From NCBI RefSeq assembly GCF_016907995.1, contig NZ_JAFBDA010000001.1, positions 372,001 to 436,000 on the forward strand: 64,000 nt of DNA, given 5' to 3'. Below the pieces are notes generated by a model. It saw only the letters and a program-made list of their open reading frames with translations. It was not told where the DNA came from and searched no databases. Source of the DNA: Clostridium sardiniense (lineage in GTDB: Bacteria > Bacillota > Clostridia > Clostridiales > Clostridiaceae). The position numbers were made by a program, and so were the translations under genes. Below, one piece after another: positions 8,113 to 15,950 of the stretch; position 1 is the stretch's first letter; every line of letters starts with the position of its first letter.

Positions 8113-8982
8113 TTAAGCGAAAGAATACTTTGAAATATCTATATCCTTTAAGTACTTATTTAGTGTATGAGCAATACCATCTTCTTCATTAGATAAAGTT
8201 ACTTCATCAGCTATAGCTTTTAAATCATCTACCGCATTATCCATAGCTACTCCAATGCCAGCATATTTAATCATTGAGGCATCATTATGTCCATCTCCAA
8301 AAGCAATCATTTCTTCTTTTTTATATCCCATAGGAATTAGTACAGTATCTAATGCTTTAGCCTTATCAATTCCTTTAGCAGTAAATTCAAAGTAGAAAGC
8401 TGCTGTAAACATGCAACTTAAAGTATCTTTAAATGGTTCCATCATTTCTTTGTAATTTGCCTGTAGATATTCAGGATCTCCAGCAGTTAAAATTTTATTT
8501 AATGGATAGTCAGCAAAGGCTGCTAAATCATCCTTTTCACATAACTTGAATTTACCACCACGAGATTCATATTGGATTATGTTTAAAGTCTCGCCTTTAT
8601 AATGTATCTGATTGTTGAAAACATCATTAACATACATATAGTTACCTTTATCAATCATAGGTTTAACATCAAATTTCTTCATATGCTCAAGCACTGCTTG
8701 TCCGTCTTCAATACTCATTGTTTCATTAAATAAAACTTCATTAGTCTGACAATCAACGACCTTAGAACCATTAAAGGAAACTAAAAGACCATGATTTTCA
8801 TCCATTTTTAATTCTCTAGACAAATCTATTAAGCCAGATGTAGGTCTTCCTGATGCTAGAATTAGGAGAGCTCCTGCTTCTTGTGCTTTAATTAAAGCGT
8901 CCTTAGTTTTTTTGGTAATTACTTTTTTACTATTAGTTAATGTACCATCCACATCCATAATAATTACTTTTATATTACTCAT
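8113..8982 (-). CDS. Cof-type HAD-IIB phosphatase (YidA-like)
   Basis: A 289-residue HAD subfamily IIB enzyme of the Cof/YidA type, which dephosphorylates small sugar phosphates and similar metabolites. Motif I is MDVDGTL (Asp10, Asp12), motif II is LASGRP, and motif IV is AFGDGHNDASM. The large C2-type cap lies between motifs II and III. The ATG at 8982 has a GGGGGAAG site. It is the first gene of a minus-strand pair with the truncated RpiR fragment. Substrates of this family are broad and cannot be chosen from sequence. Confidence 0.9.
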   Translation of the reverse strand: MSNIKVIIMDVDGTLTNSKKVITKKTKDALIKAQEAGALLILASGRPTSGLIDLSRELKMDENHGLLVSFNGSKVVDCQTNEVLFNETMSIEDGQAVLEHMKKFDVKPMIDKGNYMYVNDVFNNQIHYKGETLNIIQYESRGGKFKLCEKDDLAAFADYPLNKILTAGDPEYLQANYKEMMEPFKDTLSCMFTAAFYFEFTAKGIDKAKALDTVLIPMGYKKEEMIAFGDGHNDASMIKYAGIGVAMDNAVDDLKAIADEVTLSNEEDGIAHTLNKYLKDIDISKYSFA

Positions 8983-9164
8983 ATATCTTCCCCCATAGTT
9001 TTTTATTTGATTATACTAATACTAACTTTATAAATAAATAGGCTAATTAAAGAATTAATAATATATATCAAAAATAATAAAGTTAGGAAATAATAAATGA
9101 AACAAGTTTATTATTTTTTAGATTTTATTGAAGCATACTAATGTTATAAAGGAGAGTGATAAAG

Positions 9165-9371
9165 ATGAAAGTAAAAATAGTATGCGAAAGAGACTATGAA
9201 ACAAAAGAAGTAAACCTACCTATGAATGAAGAAGCCTTATTAAAGATTCAAGGGAGTGTACTTGATAGAGACACGGAAGGATATATAACAGGAGCACAAG
9301 TAAAATATTATGATGAACAAGGAAATGAGATAGAAAATATATTTCTTTTAAATAGGGATCTTCAAAAATAG
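9165..9371 (+). CDS. small hypothetical protein
   Basis: A 68-residue acidic soluble protein starting at the ATG at 9165 behind GGAGAG. It looks like a small beta-rich fold (alternating MKVKIVCERDYET, AQVKYYDEQGNEIENIF) without Cys, membrane segment or known motif. It is monocistronic, followed by a terminator 26 bp after the stop. I do not recognise the family. Confidence 0.6.
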   Translation: MKVKIVCERDYETKEVNLPMNEEALLKIQGSVLDRDTEGYITGAQVKYYDEQGNEIENIFLLNRDLQK

Positions 9372-9396
9372 CACAGATATATATAAATAAAGATGG

Positions 9397-9455
9397 AAAA
9401 ACCTCACTTAAAATAGTTACGGAGAAGCGTATCATAAATAAATGAGGTTTTTGTT
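9397..9455 (+). terminator. terminator after the small hypothetical gene
   Basis: A 10-bp stem AAAAACCTCA/TGAGGTTTTT encloses a ~36-nt loop and is followed by a T-rich tract. Confidence 0.6.
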
Positions 9456-9610
9456 ATTTAGTTTATAATAGAATGAGACTATAATATTAGAGGAAAAGAA
9501 AAATGATTTACGGAAGGATTTATAATGTATTCAATTTTAAGATATGTAAATCTAAGAATCTTATAAATAGGATAATTATAAAATTATATAGATATAAAGG
9601 GAGTAATAAT

Positions 9611-10105
9611 ATGAGTTATTGTTTTCAGTGTGGAAATAAATTAATAAATAAACAATGTAATAGTGAGGGAGAAGTTCCATATTGTAATGAATGTAAAATG
9701 TTTCGTTTTCCTGGTTTTAGTTCAGCTATAAGTGCGATTATTTTAAATCCTGATAAAAATAAAGTGTTGCTTATACAGCAGTATGGAAGAGTAGATAATA
9801 TACTTGTAGCAGGATATATCAATAAAGGTGAGGATGCAGAACAAACTTTAGTAAGAGAAGTAAAAGAAGAGACAGGTCTTAATATTAAAGATTATCAATA
9901 TATGAAGAGCAAATATTATGAAAAAACTAATACACTAATGTGTAACTTTATTTGTACAGTAGATAGTGATGATTTAAGTCAAATTAATGATGAGATTGAT
10001 AAAGCACAATGGTTTACATTTAAAGATGCAATAAAGCATATTAAAAGTGAAAGTTTAGCAGAAGAATTTTTAATACATGCTTTTAAAAAAATGAATTATA
10101 TATAA
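9611..10105 (+). CDS. Zn-ribbon NUDIX hydrolase (NudC-related)
   Basis: A 164-residue protein with an N-terminal zinc ribbon (CFQCG and YCNEC, two Cys pairs) and a complete NUDIX box, GYINKGE followed by REVKEETGL. It hydrolyses a nucleoside diphosphate linked to another group using Mg2+. The layout recalls NAD+/NADH pyrophosphatase NudC, but the SQPWPFP-type NAD motif is absent, so the substrate is open. I start at the ATG at 9611 with AAAGGGAG upstream. The 36-residue extension to the ATG at 9503 has no support. It is monocistronic. Confidence 0.85.
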   Translation: MSYCFQCGNKLINKQCNSEGEVPYCNECKMFRFPGFSSAISAIILNPDKNKVLLIQQYGRVDNILVAGYINKGEDAEQTLVREVKEETGLNIKDYQYMKSKYYEKTNTLMCNFICTVDSDDLSQINDEIDKAQWFTFKDAIKHIKSESLAEEFLIHAFKKMNYI

Positions 10106-10436
10106 AATATTAATATTGTTATTTAGTATGTAGGAGAAAGCAAATGACAATATCAAGAAAAGTTAACTGGAATATAAATATGCAGTATTTTTAGAGAGAA
10201 CAAAGTATATGTCTTAATAATGATACTAATTAATTGACTAACCTTAAAGAAGTGTTTGATAATATTTATTAAACACTAAAAGTAAATAAGATATCTTTAT
10301 AGATAGATGGCACTAATTATCTAAGTTTATTAGATAATTAGTGCCACTTTATGTAAATTATGTTTTCGCAGCAATAATATATAGGAATATATCTCCTACG
10401 CATTATATTGTTAGTTTTTTTGATTTAATGTTTATT
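10106..10436. other. intergenic region with a 17-bp perfect hairpin and a 16-codon stub
   Basis: A short ORF (10144-10194, 16 codons) has a good GGAGAAAG site but no continuation, and looks like the remaining start of a lost gene. At 10308-10346 there is a perfect 17-bp stem with a 5-nt loop, lacking a long T-run on either side. It may end the convergent transcripts or be a remnant of an inverted repeat. Nothing else is recognisable. Confidence 0.4.
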
Positions 10437-10748
10437 TTAGAATATTTTTAATCCAATTACTGAAATTATAATCAAGATTAAATAAAAGATTTGTTTTTTA
10501 GATAAATTCTCATTAAATAAGAAAGCACCTAATAAAAGTGATCCCACTGAACCTATAGCAACCCAAATACTATAAGCAGTTCCAGCTTCAGTTGTTCTCA
10601 TAGCAAGTGATAAAAGAGTTAAGCTACTAGCTGCAACTAAAATAACAATTAAGGACCATAGTTTATGAGTAAATCCAGCTGACTTTTTTATGCAATAAAC
10701 TAGAAGAACCTCACATAATCCAGAACAAATTAAAAATAGCCAATCCAT
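10437..10748 (-). CDS. SMR family transporter, second subunit of a pair
   Basis: A 103-residue four-helix small multidrug-resistance protein. The membrane-embedded Glu is in helix 1 (LICSGLCEVLLVYCIKK). Its gene starts 2 bp after the stop of the first SMR gene, with GAGGTG inside that gene, so the two are translationally coupled. Tandem, divergent SMR subunits of this kind (as in YkkC/YkkD) form heterodimers with the two chains inserted in opposite orientation. It likely exports a small cation, with guanidinium as the leading candidate because of its partner and the leader RNA. Confidence 0.85.
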   Translation of the reverse strand: MDWLFLICSGLCEVLLVYCIKKSAGFTHKLWSLIVILVAASSLTLLSLAMRTTEAGTAYSIWVAIGSVGSLLLGAFLFNENLSKKQIFYLILIIISVIGLKIF

Positions 10749-10750
10749 TG

Positions 10751-11083
10751 TTACACCTCTTCTTTTGAATTTATTTTTAAACCAATAATTCCTATTAGTA
10801 ATAAGCAGCTAAAAATAATTTTTTGCAAGCTAACGCTCTCACCTAAAATTAAAATTCCAAAAACAATTGTACCAATGGCTCCAATTCCAGTAAAAACTGT
10901 ATAAGCTATTCCAGAAGGTAATAAGGTCATTCCTTTAGAAAAAAGATAGAAGCTTATTACAACTAAAATAATAGTTATTGCAGTATATCCTAAGTTTGTG
11001 AAACCATTAGATTTTTTTAAACAAAGAGCCCAAAAAACTTCTAAAAATCCACCTATAATAACATAAGTCCAAGCTTTATTCAT
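10751..11083 (-). CDS. SMR family transporter, Gdx-type subunit
   Basis: A 110-residue four-helix SMR protein. Helix 1, GGFLEVFWALCLKKSNGFT, closely resembles the signature of guanidinium exporters (Gdx, formerly SugE), including the central Glu, the Trp and the SNGFT end. The later IAYTVFTGIGAIGT also fits. The family member Gdx exchanges guanidinium for protons. The start ATG at 11083 has a strong GGAGGAA site. The gene follows a promoter and attenuator-like leader and is coupled to the second SMR gene. The exact substrate is inferred. Confidence 0.85.
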   Translation of the reverse strand: MNKAWTYVIIGGFLEVFWALCLKKSNGFTNLGYTAITIILVVISFYLFSKGMTLLPSGIAYTVFTGIGAIGTIVFGILILGESVSLQKIIFSCLLLIGIIGLKINSKEEV

Positions 11084-11114
11084 ATTATTCCTCCGATTCT
11101 AATATAGTATAAGG

Positions 11115-11176
11115 ACAAAAAAGACCGGATAAGATAAATATCTTATCCGGTCTTTCTCTAACCCTCCGATAAACAA
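11115..11176 (-). promoter_or_regulatory. attenuator-type leader RNA upstream of the SMR pair (candidate riboswitch)
   Basis: On the minus strand a short leader begins GGCATTGTTTATCGGAGGGT and then forms a ~16-bp perfect hairpin (arms 11120-11136 and 11139-11155) followed by six T, a textbook terminator placed before the SMR start codon. The leader segment TTTATCGG can pair with CCGGATAA in the terminator's 5' arm apart from one bulged base. This offers an antiterminator or pseudoknot. Such compact leaders control guanidinium exporters in Firmicutes, but I cannot assign a riboswitch class. Confidence 0.6.
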
Positions 11177-11180
11177 TGCC

Positions 11181-11209
11181 ATTTTAGCATGTGAAAAAAT
11201 AGATGTCAA
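11181..11209 (-). promoter_or_regulatory. sigma-A promoter for the SMR operon
   Basis: On the minus strand the -35 box TTGACA (11204-11209) and -10 box TAAAAT (11181-11186) are separated by exactly 17 bp. Transcription would start about 11174, giving a leader of ~60 nt that runs straight into the attenuator. Confidence 0.8.
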
Positions 11210-11219
11210 TTCTTTCGAT

Positions 11220-11879
11220 TTACTTTATATTATTAACATCTTTTAAGATGCTCTCAAGTTTTTCTACAGACGTAATTCTATCATTACACTTCTCGCTATC
11301 TAAACATATATGAAATCCTATTGATCTATAATAATCTTTTCCAGCATTAGCTTTCTTACATACAGGTGAAACAAATGCAACCTCGTTATCAGGGCCTATA
11401 TGATTACAAAGTGTACATACGTTAGTATTATTAGAATTAGAATTTAAAATTCTACATGCCATACCTACGAGCTTTCCATCCATATTATAAGCTATAAGTA
11501 ATTTTCTTATAGAGTGATCAATCCAACCTAAATATACATTCTTTGAATCCTGAACCGTTAAATCTGGTAATTTTAATTTTTTTTCTTTTTTAAATAATTT
11601 ACTGATTTGTGCATTTGTGATATTTGGCATTCCATATACATATTCATTCAGGTTACTTAAATAAGGATTGATATGCAATGGATCAGTTATTTTACTAATA
11701 TCGAGTAAACCTCGTTCTTCTTCAGATAAATTTGTAAAAATACTTAATATTTTATCTTGTATATATCCTTTAGTTGCTTCAATAGTATTAGTATCTATAC
11801 AATTTCTAAAAGCATTATTTAAATCATATAAGCATTTTTTTATATAATTATATTCGTGTTTTTTTATGAAAGTTTTCAT
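11220..11879 (-). CDS. FusB/FusC family EF-G-binding protein
   Basis: A 219-residue protein with the FusB layout: an N-terminal helical bundle and a C-terminal treble-clef zinc finger. The finger shows CTLCNHIG, then SPVCKK, then GFHICLDSEKCNDR as the closing ligands. FusB proteins bind elongation factor G, release it from the ribosome and rescue fusidic-acid-stalled translation. Chromosomal homologues in Firmicutes give low-level or no resistance. The start is the ATG at 11879 behind GAGGTG. It is monocistronic, and the SMR promoter begins just after its stop. Confidence 0.85.
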   Translation of the reverse strand: MKTFIKKHEYNYIKKCLYDLNNAFRNCIDTNTIEATKGYIQDKILSIFTNLSEEERGLLDISKITDPLHINPYLSNLNEYVYGMPNITNAQISKLFKKEKKLKLPDLTVQDSKNVYLGWIDHSIRKLLIAYNMDGKLVGMACRILNSNSNNTNVCTLCNHIGPDNEVAFVSPVCKKANAGKDYYRSIGFHICLDSEKCNDRITSVEKLESILKDVNNIK

Positions 11880-11983
11880 AAAATATAGCACCTCTTTTCT
11901 AACATACGATATTTTTATTGTTCATGTAATTAAACAATATATTAAATACAGTTTCATTTCATTAACAGATCAATAACAAAAAA

Positions 11984-12028
11984 AGATGATTATTATTACT
12001 TCAACTGAAAGTAACAATAACCATCTAA
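11984..12028 (-). terminator. terminator on the minus strand after the CD3324 gene
   Basis: The ~19-bp stem (11984-12002 with 12008-12026) pairs fully only as minus-strand RNA, where two positions become G-U wobbles. It ends in a run of T. This fits termination of the CD3324-family transcript. Confidence 0.65.
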
Positions 12029-12172
12029 ATTTAAAATATATTAAACATTCATAATCAAGTTACCTATGAATATTGTATTAAATTAGAAATGATAACTTTC
12101 ATTGAATTGATACAATGAAAGAATAACACGAGTTTAAATAAACATTCAATCTAATAAATAATTCTGTAACGA

Positions 12173-12451
12173 TTATGAGCATAGACGTTTCTCTTGACTT
12201 ATTATTCTTCTAATACTCTTTTCAGACAAGTAGTATTCTTGAGCTAGTTCACGAATAGTATGACCGTTAAGATATTTTTTATAAATTTCATTATTTCTTA
12301 TCTTAAGGATACTTTTTATACCGCTCTTTTCTCCCCAGGATTTATGGTTTCCATTTTTTCTAGGTACATAAAGATAATCTCCGTCTACATATTCCTGTAT
12401 TATTTTAAGAATTTCTTCTGGTAACACATCTTGCGCTTTTAAATACTTCAT
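12173..12451 (-). CDS. CD3324 family HTH protein (copy 1 of 3)
   Basis: A 92-residue protein of the CD3324 family, distantly related to Mor-type transcription activators. The N-terminus KAQDVLPEEILKIIQEYVDG is the family signature, followed by YLYVPRK, SWGEKSG and a C-terminal HTH (TIRELAQEYYLSEKSIRRII). Two paralogues lie at 38841 and 51987 in this window. It is soluble, basic and probably DNA-binding. The start ATG at 12451 has AAAGGAGT upstream. The target genes are unknown. Confidence 0.8.
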   Translation of the reverse strand: MKYLKAQDVLPEEILKIIQEYVDGDYLYVPRKNGNHKSWGEKSGIKSILKIRNNEIYKKYLNGHTIRELAQEYYLSEKSIRRIISQEKRLCS

Positions 12452-12887
12452 TTCCTTACTCCTTTACTTTTACGATAGTATTAAAGCAAAGAATACTAAA
12501 AAGCTATATGCCCAGAACCTAAAACATGTACGTATTTCAGCTAACTTAATAGATTAGGCTCCAAACAAGGCATAGCTGACTTTGTTGTAGTCTTTGCAAG
12601 GAGCAGCCTGATTTAGAGCTGAATGTATTACAAACCTTCATAAAAAACACCTCCAATACGTTAAGCACATTATATCATAATTAAAATAACAGTAGGTTTA
12701 TGATTTGATTTCTGATATAATTTTCAATACCTAAATAGATAAAAGCCTAAAATTTTAGATCCTTATAGCTAAAATTAGCATTAAATCTAAAGCATAAAGG
12801 TTATAAATTTTCTATGTGGTTATAATTACACACAAAAGAAGAAGGAATAATTAAGTATAGATTTATAGGATAAATGGAGGGCAGAAC
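12452..12887. other. intergenic region with one short minus-strand ORF
   Basis: It contains a 31-codon minus-strand ORF (12546-12641) with a strong GGAGGTG site and many Cys, Gln and Ser codons, directly upstream of the CD3324 gene. It could be a leader peptide or a decayed gene start. The rest, up to the uvrA-like gene, is AT-rich promoter-type DNA in which I see no gene. Confidence 0.35.
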
Positions 12888-15125
12888 ATGAATGAAGAAT
12901 ATATAATCTTAAAAGGGTGTAGAGAAAATAATTTAAAGGATATTTCATTAAAAATACCAAAAAGAAAAATAACAATATTTACAGGGGTATCTGGCTCAGG
13001 TAAATCATCTATAGTCTTTGAGACAGTAGCAAAAGAAGCACAGCGCCAATTAAATGAGACATTTAGTGCTTTCATAAGAAACTTTCTACCAAAGTATGGT
13101 GATGTAAAGGCTGATTGCATTGAAAATTTATCAACACCAATAATAATTGATCAAAAGAGAATTGGAGGAAATTCCAGATCAACTTTAGGAACAATTACTG
13201 ATATTAATTCATTTCTTAGAGCTTTATATTCAAGATTTGGAAGTATTAACATAGGTAAAGCTAACGTATTTTCATTTAATGATGTAAATGGTATGTGCCC
13301 AGAATGCGAAGGTATTGGTAAGAAATTAACGGTAGATATGGATATGATTCTTGATAAAAGTAAGTCTTTAAATGAGGGAGCCATTTTACTTTCAGGATTT
13401 GGAGTTGGTTCTTGGCATTGGAAACTCTTCACAGAATCAGGCTTTTTTGATAATGATAAAAAGATATGTGATTATTCAGAGGAAGAATTAGAGAAATTTT
13501 TATATGGAGAGCCAGAAAAAATAAAAGTACCTGATGTTGGTACTATGAATTTAACTTATGAAGGATTAATAGTTAAATTTAATAGATTATATCTAAAAAA
13601 AGAAGGGGAAATGTCAGAGGCTGCAAAGAAAAAGTTAAATAAACTTCTAAAGGAAGGAGAATGTCCTCTATGTAATGGAAGAAGGCTTAATCAAGAAGTA
13701 TATAAATGTTTAATTCAAGGTTATAATATTGCAGACCTTACAAGTATGCAGATTGATGAGCTTGTAAATGTTATTTCTGAAATTGATGAACCAGAAGCTA
13801 AGCCACTAGTAAAAGGTATAATAGAAAAACTTAATAATATCATAGATATAGGACTTGGATATTTAACTTTAGATAGAGAAACATCATCACTTTCTGGTGG
13901 AGAATCACAACGTATTAAGATGGTAAAGCATTTAAATAGTAATCTTATAGATTTAATGTATATATTTGATGAGCCAAGTATAGGACTTCATCCAAGAGAT
14001 GTCCATAAATTAAATAATCTTCTAAAAAGATTACGTGATAAAGGTAATACAGTAATAGTTGTTGAACATGATCCAGATGTAATTAAGATAGCAGACCATA
14101 TAGTTGATGTTGGACCACGTGCTGGAAAAAAGGGTGGAACTATTGTATATGAAGGAAGCTATGAAAATTTATTAACATCAGGAACACTTACAGGGAATGC
14201 TTTAAATAACAGCATTTCAATAAAAGAGGATGTAAGAAGTCATAATGGATACTTAGAAGTTGTTAATTGTAATAAAAATAACTTAAAGAATATTTCAGTT
14301 ACAATTCCAAAAGGTGTATTAACAGTGGTTACAGGGGTAGCAGGTTCTGGTAAGAGTACACTTATAAAGCATGAATTCTTAAAACAAAATAAACAAGCAG
14401 TACTAATAGATCAAAGTCCAATTGGGGCAAATTCAAGATCAAATCTAGCAACTTACAGTGGGATTATGGATAACATCAGAAAAGCTTTTGCAAAGGTTAA
14501 TGAGGTTAATGCATCATTATTTAGCTATAATTCAGAAGGGGCTTGTGAGAACTGTAAAGGAACTGGTGTTATAGAGACAAACCTTGCTTTTATGGAGAAT
14601 ATCAAAACTCCTTGTGATGTTTGTGAAGGTAAAAGATTCAAGAAAGAGTCTTTAGAATATAAATTCCAAGAGAAAAATATAATAGATGTTCTTGATATGA
14701 CAGTTTCTGAAGCAATAGAATTCTTTAAATTGAAGCCAATTAAAACTAAATTACAGTCAATAGAAGAGATGGGAATTGGATATTTAACACTGGGCCAAAC
14801 TCTTGATACATTGTCAGGGGGAGAGTGTCAAAGGTTAAAGCTTGCAAGTGAGCTACATAAAGAAAGCTCTGTATATATTATGGATGAACCAACTACAGGG
14901 CTTCATATGGCAGACATTGAGAATTTCATAAATATAGTTCAAAACATTGTAGATAACGGAAATACTGTTATAATAATTGAACACAATATAGATGTTATTA
15001 AAAGTGCGGATTGGATTATTGACCTTGGACCAGATGGTGGTACAAATGGTGGAGAAATAATCTTTGAAGGAACACCAATGGAGTTACGTAAATGTAAAGA
15101 ATCACTAACGGCTAAATACATTTAG
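12888..15125 (+). CDS. class II UvrA-like ABC ATPase (short UvrA)
   Basis: A 745-residue UvrA-type protein, about 200 residues shorter than housekeeping UvrA because the UvrB-binding insertion is missing. Two nucleotide-binding domains are present, with Walker A GVSGSGKSS (33-41) and GVAGSGKST, signatures LSGGESQR and LSGGECQR, and Walker B IFDEPS and IMDEPT. Zinc modules CPECEGIG...CPLCNGRR and CENCKGTG...CDVCEGKR remain. Class II UvrA proteins bind DNA and are linked to intercalating antibiotics such as daunorubicin. The ATG at 12888 follows GGAGGG. It is monocistronic. Confidence 0.9.
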   Translation: MNEEYIILKGCRENNLKDISLKIPKRKITIFTGVSGSGKSSIVFETVAKEAQRQLNETFSAFIRNFLPKYGDVKADCIENLSTPIIIDQKRIGGNSRSTLGTITDINSFLRALYSRFGSINIGKANVFSFNDVNGMCPECEGIGKKLTVDMDMILDKSKSLNEGAILLSGFGVGSWHWKLFTESGFFDNDKKICDYSEEELEKFLYGEPEKIKVPDVGTMNLTYEGLIVKFNRLYLKKEGEMSEAAKKKLNKLLKEGECPLCNGRRLNQEVYKCLIQGYNIADLTSMQIDELVNVISEIDEPEAKPLVKGIIEKLNNIIDIGLGYLTLDRETSSLSGGESQRIKMVKHLNSNLIDLMYIFDEPSIGLHPRDVHKLNNLLKRLRDKGNTVIVVEHDPDVIKIADHIVDVGPRAGKKGGTIVYEGSYENLLTSGTLTGNALNNSISIKEDVRSHNGYLEVVNCNKNNLKNISVTIPKGVLTVVTGVAGSGKSTLIKHEFLKQNKQAVLIDQSPIGANSRSNLATYSGIMDNIRKAFAKVNEVNASLFSYNSEGACENCKGTGVIETNLAFMENIKTPCDVCEGKRFKKESLEYKFQEKNIIDVLDMTVSEAIEFFKLKPIKTKLQSIEEMGIGYLTLGQTLDTLSGGECQRLKLASELHKESSVYIMDEPTTGLHMADIENFINIVQNIVDNGNTVIIIEHNIDVIKSADWIIDLGPDGGTNGGEIIFEGTPMELRKCKESLTAKYI

Positions 15126-15171
15126 AGATTTTAAAAAAAGGAGATACTACAATAGTAGTATCAAGATAAAG

Positions 15172-15205
15172 AGTTTTTACAGGAAGATATAAGTATTATA
15201 AATAT
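15172..15205 (+). repeat. short direct repeat, copy 1
   Basis: A segment containing GATATAAGTATTA recurs at 15888-15920 with few differences over ~32 bp. One copy precedes each of the next two plus-strand genes. Shared promoter or operator elements, or duplication of an intergenic segment, would explain it. Confidence 0.45.
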
Positions 15206-15283
15206 AGATTTTTAGTTTGATATATTTGATATAAATGAATTTAATATGTATAGTTAATTTAAATATTATGGTAAAATAATAAG

Positions 15284-15323
15284 AAAGACCTCTCATATTT
15301 GTTACAAGGTGGGAGGTCTTTAA
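15284..15323 (+). terminator. terminator after the uvrA-like gene
   Basis: A 9-bp stem AAAGACCTC/GAGGTCTTT (15284-15292 with 15313-15321), about 160 bp after the stop. The space between contains the repeat copy and no gene. Confidence 0.6.
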
Positions 15324-15452
15324 ATTTATTATTTACTATGTTTAAAGGATATGGCTTATGGAATGCATAAAATATAAATACTATTGAAGTAAGTTATATG
15401 AACATATAATTAAGATAGACAGAATTTAAAAGGGGTAATGGGGGGAAGTTAT

Positions 15453-15770
15453 ATGAAAATAGAAGAAAGTAAAAAGAAGATAAAGGTTAATAAATTAGAT
15501 GTAATAAATATTAGCTTAATGATTATTACATTAGGTCTAAACGTAATAATGTCAAATAGTTTGCCAAATGAAATAGCAGTTCAAGTTTCTAGTACAGGAC
15601 AAGTATTAAATACTATGCCTAAATTTACATTTATTTTATTAATTCCAACTGTACTTTTAGCAATAAATATATACTCAATTATAATTAAAAAAGATATAAG
15701 CGCTAAGGCTACTATTGCTTCTGCTATTGTATTTTTAGGAAATATATTTCTACTTTTTATAAATAGTTAA
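15453..15770 (+). CDS. DUF1648-type membrane protein
   Basis: A 105-residue protein with three hydrophobic segments. After the first comes LPNEIAVQVSSTGQ, the conserved short loop of DUF1648 (the N-terminal part of SdpI-like immunity and membrane proteins). The rest of SdpI is absent. The start is the ATG at 15453 behind GGGGGAAG. The function is unknown. It may be a small regulator or immunity-like membrane protein. Confidence 0.65.
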   Translation: MKIEESKKKIKVNKLDVINISLMIITLGLNVIMSNSLPNEIAVQVSSTGQVLNTMPKFTFILLIPTVLLAINIYSIIIKKDISAKATIASAIVFLGNIFLLFINS

Positions 15771-15887
15771 TTATAAGGAATATTATGATGTTTAATGAAT
15801 TATTTAAACTTATATATAAAAATATCATTAATTAAGAAAATGCTATTATAAATAAAAATTTATAATTTTTAAGTTTAGAATATGAAT

Positions 15888-15920
15888 AGTTTTACAGAAA
15901 GATATAAGTATTAAAAATAA
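15888..15920 (+). repeat. short direct repeat, copy 2
   Basis: Near-copy of 15172-15205, placed about 30 bp upstream of the 571-residue membrane protein gene. Confidence 0.45.
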
Positions 15921-15950
15921 GGATTAATAAAAAGGGGAAATGATGTGTAA

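Noticed and set aside
10308-10346. Terminator of the SMR or NUDIX transcript
   Set aside because: The 17-bp stem is perfect, but neither side has a proper T-run, so it is left as a hairpin within the intergenic region.
12546-12641. 31-codon minus-strand ORF with a strong ribosome site
   Set aside because: No family, unusual composition and no coding neighbour in frame. Not strong enough to call a gene, so it is mentioned only in the gap entry.
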